From an uncultured Pseudomonadales bacterium (lineage in GTDB: Bacteria > Pseudomonadota > Gammaproteobacteria > Pseudomonadales > Porticoccaceae), in assembly GCA_943787675.1 (NCBI GenBank), contig CALSNK010000004.1, positions 1 to 64,000 of the forward strand: DNA of 64,000 nt, in the 5' to 3' direction. The notes under the pieces were generated by a model. The model searched no databases. It was not told where the DNA came from and saw only the letters and a program-made list of their open reading frames with translations. This document shows positions 63,637-64,000 of this stretch, in pieces (position 1 is the first letter of the stretch; every line of letters begins with the position of its first letter). Both the position numbers and the translations under genes were made by a program.

Positions 63637-64000
63637 TTGATGCACAGATGATTCAAACCGATGTGAGTTCAGCGCTCAGTCCTGAAGAGCTTAGTGAGAT
63701 AGATGGTGAGCTTGCTCATGTGCCCTATAAGTCTGGCGCGGCCATTGATGCTTTAAAAATAGTGCAGGCTAAGCGTGGCTGGATATCCGATCAGAGCCTG
63801 CAGGCCATTGCAAAATATCTGGATATGTCGGCAGAAGAGCTAGAAGGAATTGCGACGTTCTATAATTTAATTTATCGCAGACCCGTGGGTAAAAAAGTTA
63901 TTTTATTTTGCGATAGCGTGAGCTGTTGGATCTGTGGCTGTGATGGTATTAAACAAAAACTTACCGATGTGCTGGGTGTGGATTATGGCGAAACCACCCA
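63633..64000 (+). CDS. nuoE: NADH-quinone oxidoreductase subunit E, N-terminal part (cut by window end)
   Basis: 2Fe-2S subunit of the NADH-dehydrogenase module. 122 codons are visible. They include the NuoE fold start ([20 protein letters not shown]), the [24 protein letters not shown] segment and the first two cluster ligands in CDSVSC. The last two cysteines lie beyond the window. ATG overlaps the nuoCD stop (ATGA). Confidence 0.93.
   Translation, partial: MIDAQMIQTDVSSALSPEELSEIDGELAHVPYKSGAAIDALKIVQAKRGWISDQSLQAIAKYLDMSAEELEGIATFYNLIYRRPVGKKVILFCDSVSCWICGCDGIKQKLTDVLGVDYGETT

Overview
This window is a dense, almost entirely housekeeping stretch of a gammaproteobacterial chromosome. Gene order matches Pseudomonas-type chromosomes in several blocks: rpoE(algU)-mucA-mucB-rseC-mucD, lepA-lepB-DUF4845-rnc-era-recO-acpS, mrcA / pilMNOPQ-aroK-aroB-gltB-gltD-hemE, psd-rhdA-rsgA / orn-queG-nnr-tsaE-amiB-mutL-miaA-hfq-hflX-hflK-hflC-DUF2065-hisZ-purA, and the start of nuoABCDE with a fused nuoCD. 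The moderate base composition, and junctions that differ from Pseudomonas (no pdxJ between recO and acpS, no SPOR gene after aroB, no mot genes near rsgA), suggest a marine relative such as the SAR92/Porticoccaceae or other Cellvibrionales group. That placement is inference; the sequence contains no rRNA marker. No phage, insertion sequence, CRISPR array, tRNA or rRNA was seen.

Layout. 1-4.9 kb: 5' end of nadB on the minus strand, then the envelope-stress sigma factor, its anti-sigma system and a DegP-type periplasmic protease. 5-10.7 kb: LepA, signal peptidase I, RNase III, Era, RecO and holo-ACP synthase. 10.9-13.4 kb: cysM, mazG, adk. 13.5-14.5 kb: a histone H1/AlgP-like Lys-Ala-rich protein in its own hairpin-bounded unit. 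14.6-19.9 kb: tsaB, uppP, a beta-hydroxyacid dehydrogenase, apeB, trpS and a lipoprotein cytochrome c5. 20-26.3 kb (minus strand): pckA, hslO, hslR, a YrfG-type phosphatase and PBP1A. 26.4-33.3 kb: type IV pilus alignment and secretin genes plus shikimate genes. 33.5-42.1 kb: glutamate synthase, hemE and an HD-GYP-like protein with a degraded active site. 42.1-45 kb (minus strand): psd, rhodanese and rsgA. 45-59.8 kb: orn (queG lies opposite), NAD(P)HX repair, tsaE, amiB, mutL, miaA, hfq, hflXKC, hisZ and purA. 59.9-64 kb: a MAPEG protein and the start of the complex I operon, cut in nuoE by the window end.

The genes cover envelope stress and secretion, tRNA modification (tsaB, tsaE, miaA, queG), RNA and ribosome maturation, nitrogen assimilation and energy metabolism. 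Many are translationally coupled by 1-4 nt overlaps.

No previously undescribed multi-gene system is visible. The most unusual structure is a set of six short tandem repeat tracts in 64 kb. Two are in-frame expansions inside proteins (24-bp units in rseA, 18-bp units in tsaE). Four are out-of-frame arrays at gene 3' ends (pckA, pilN, aroB, rhdA), three of them running through the stop codon. Other points worth a second look are a possible 47-codon upstream ORF ending exactly on the nuoA start together with a hairpin over the nuoA ribosome binding site, the degenerate HD-GYP protein, and the isolated H1-like gene.
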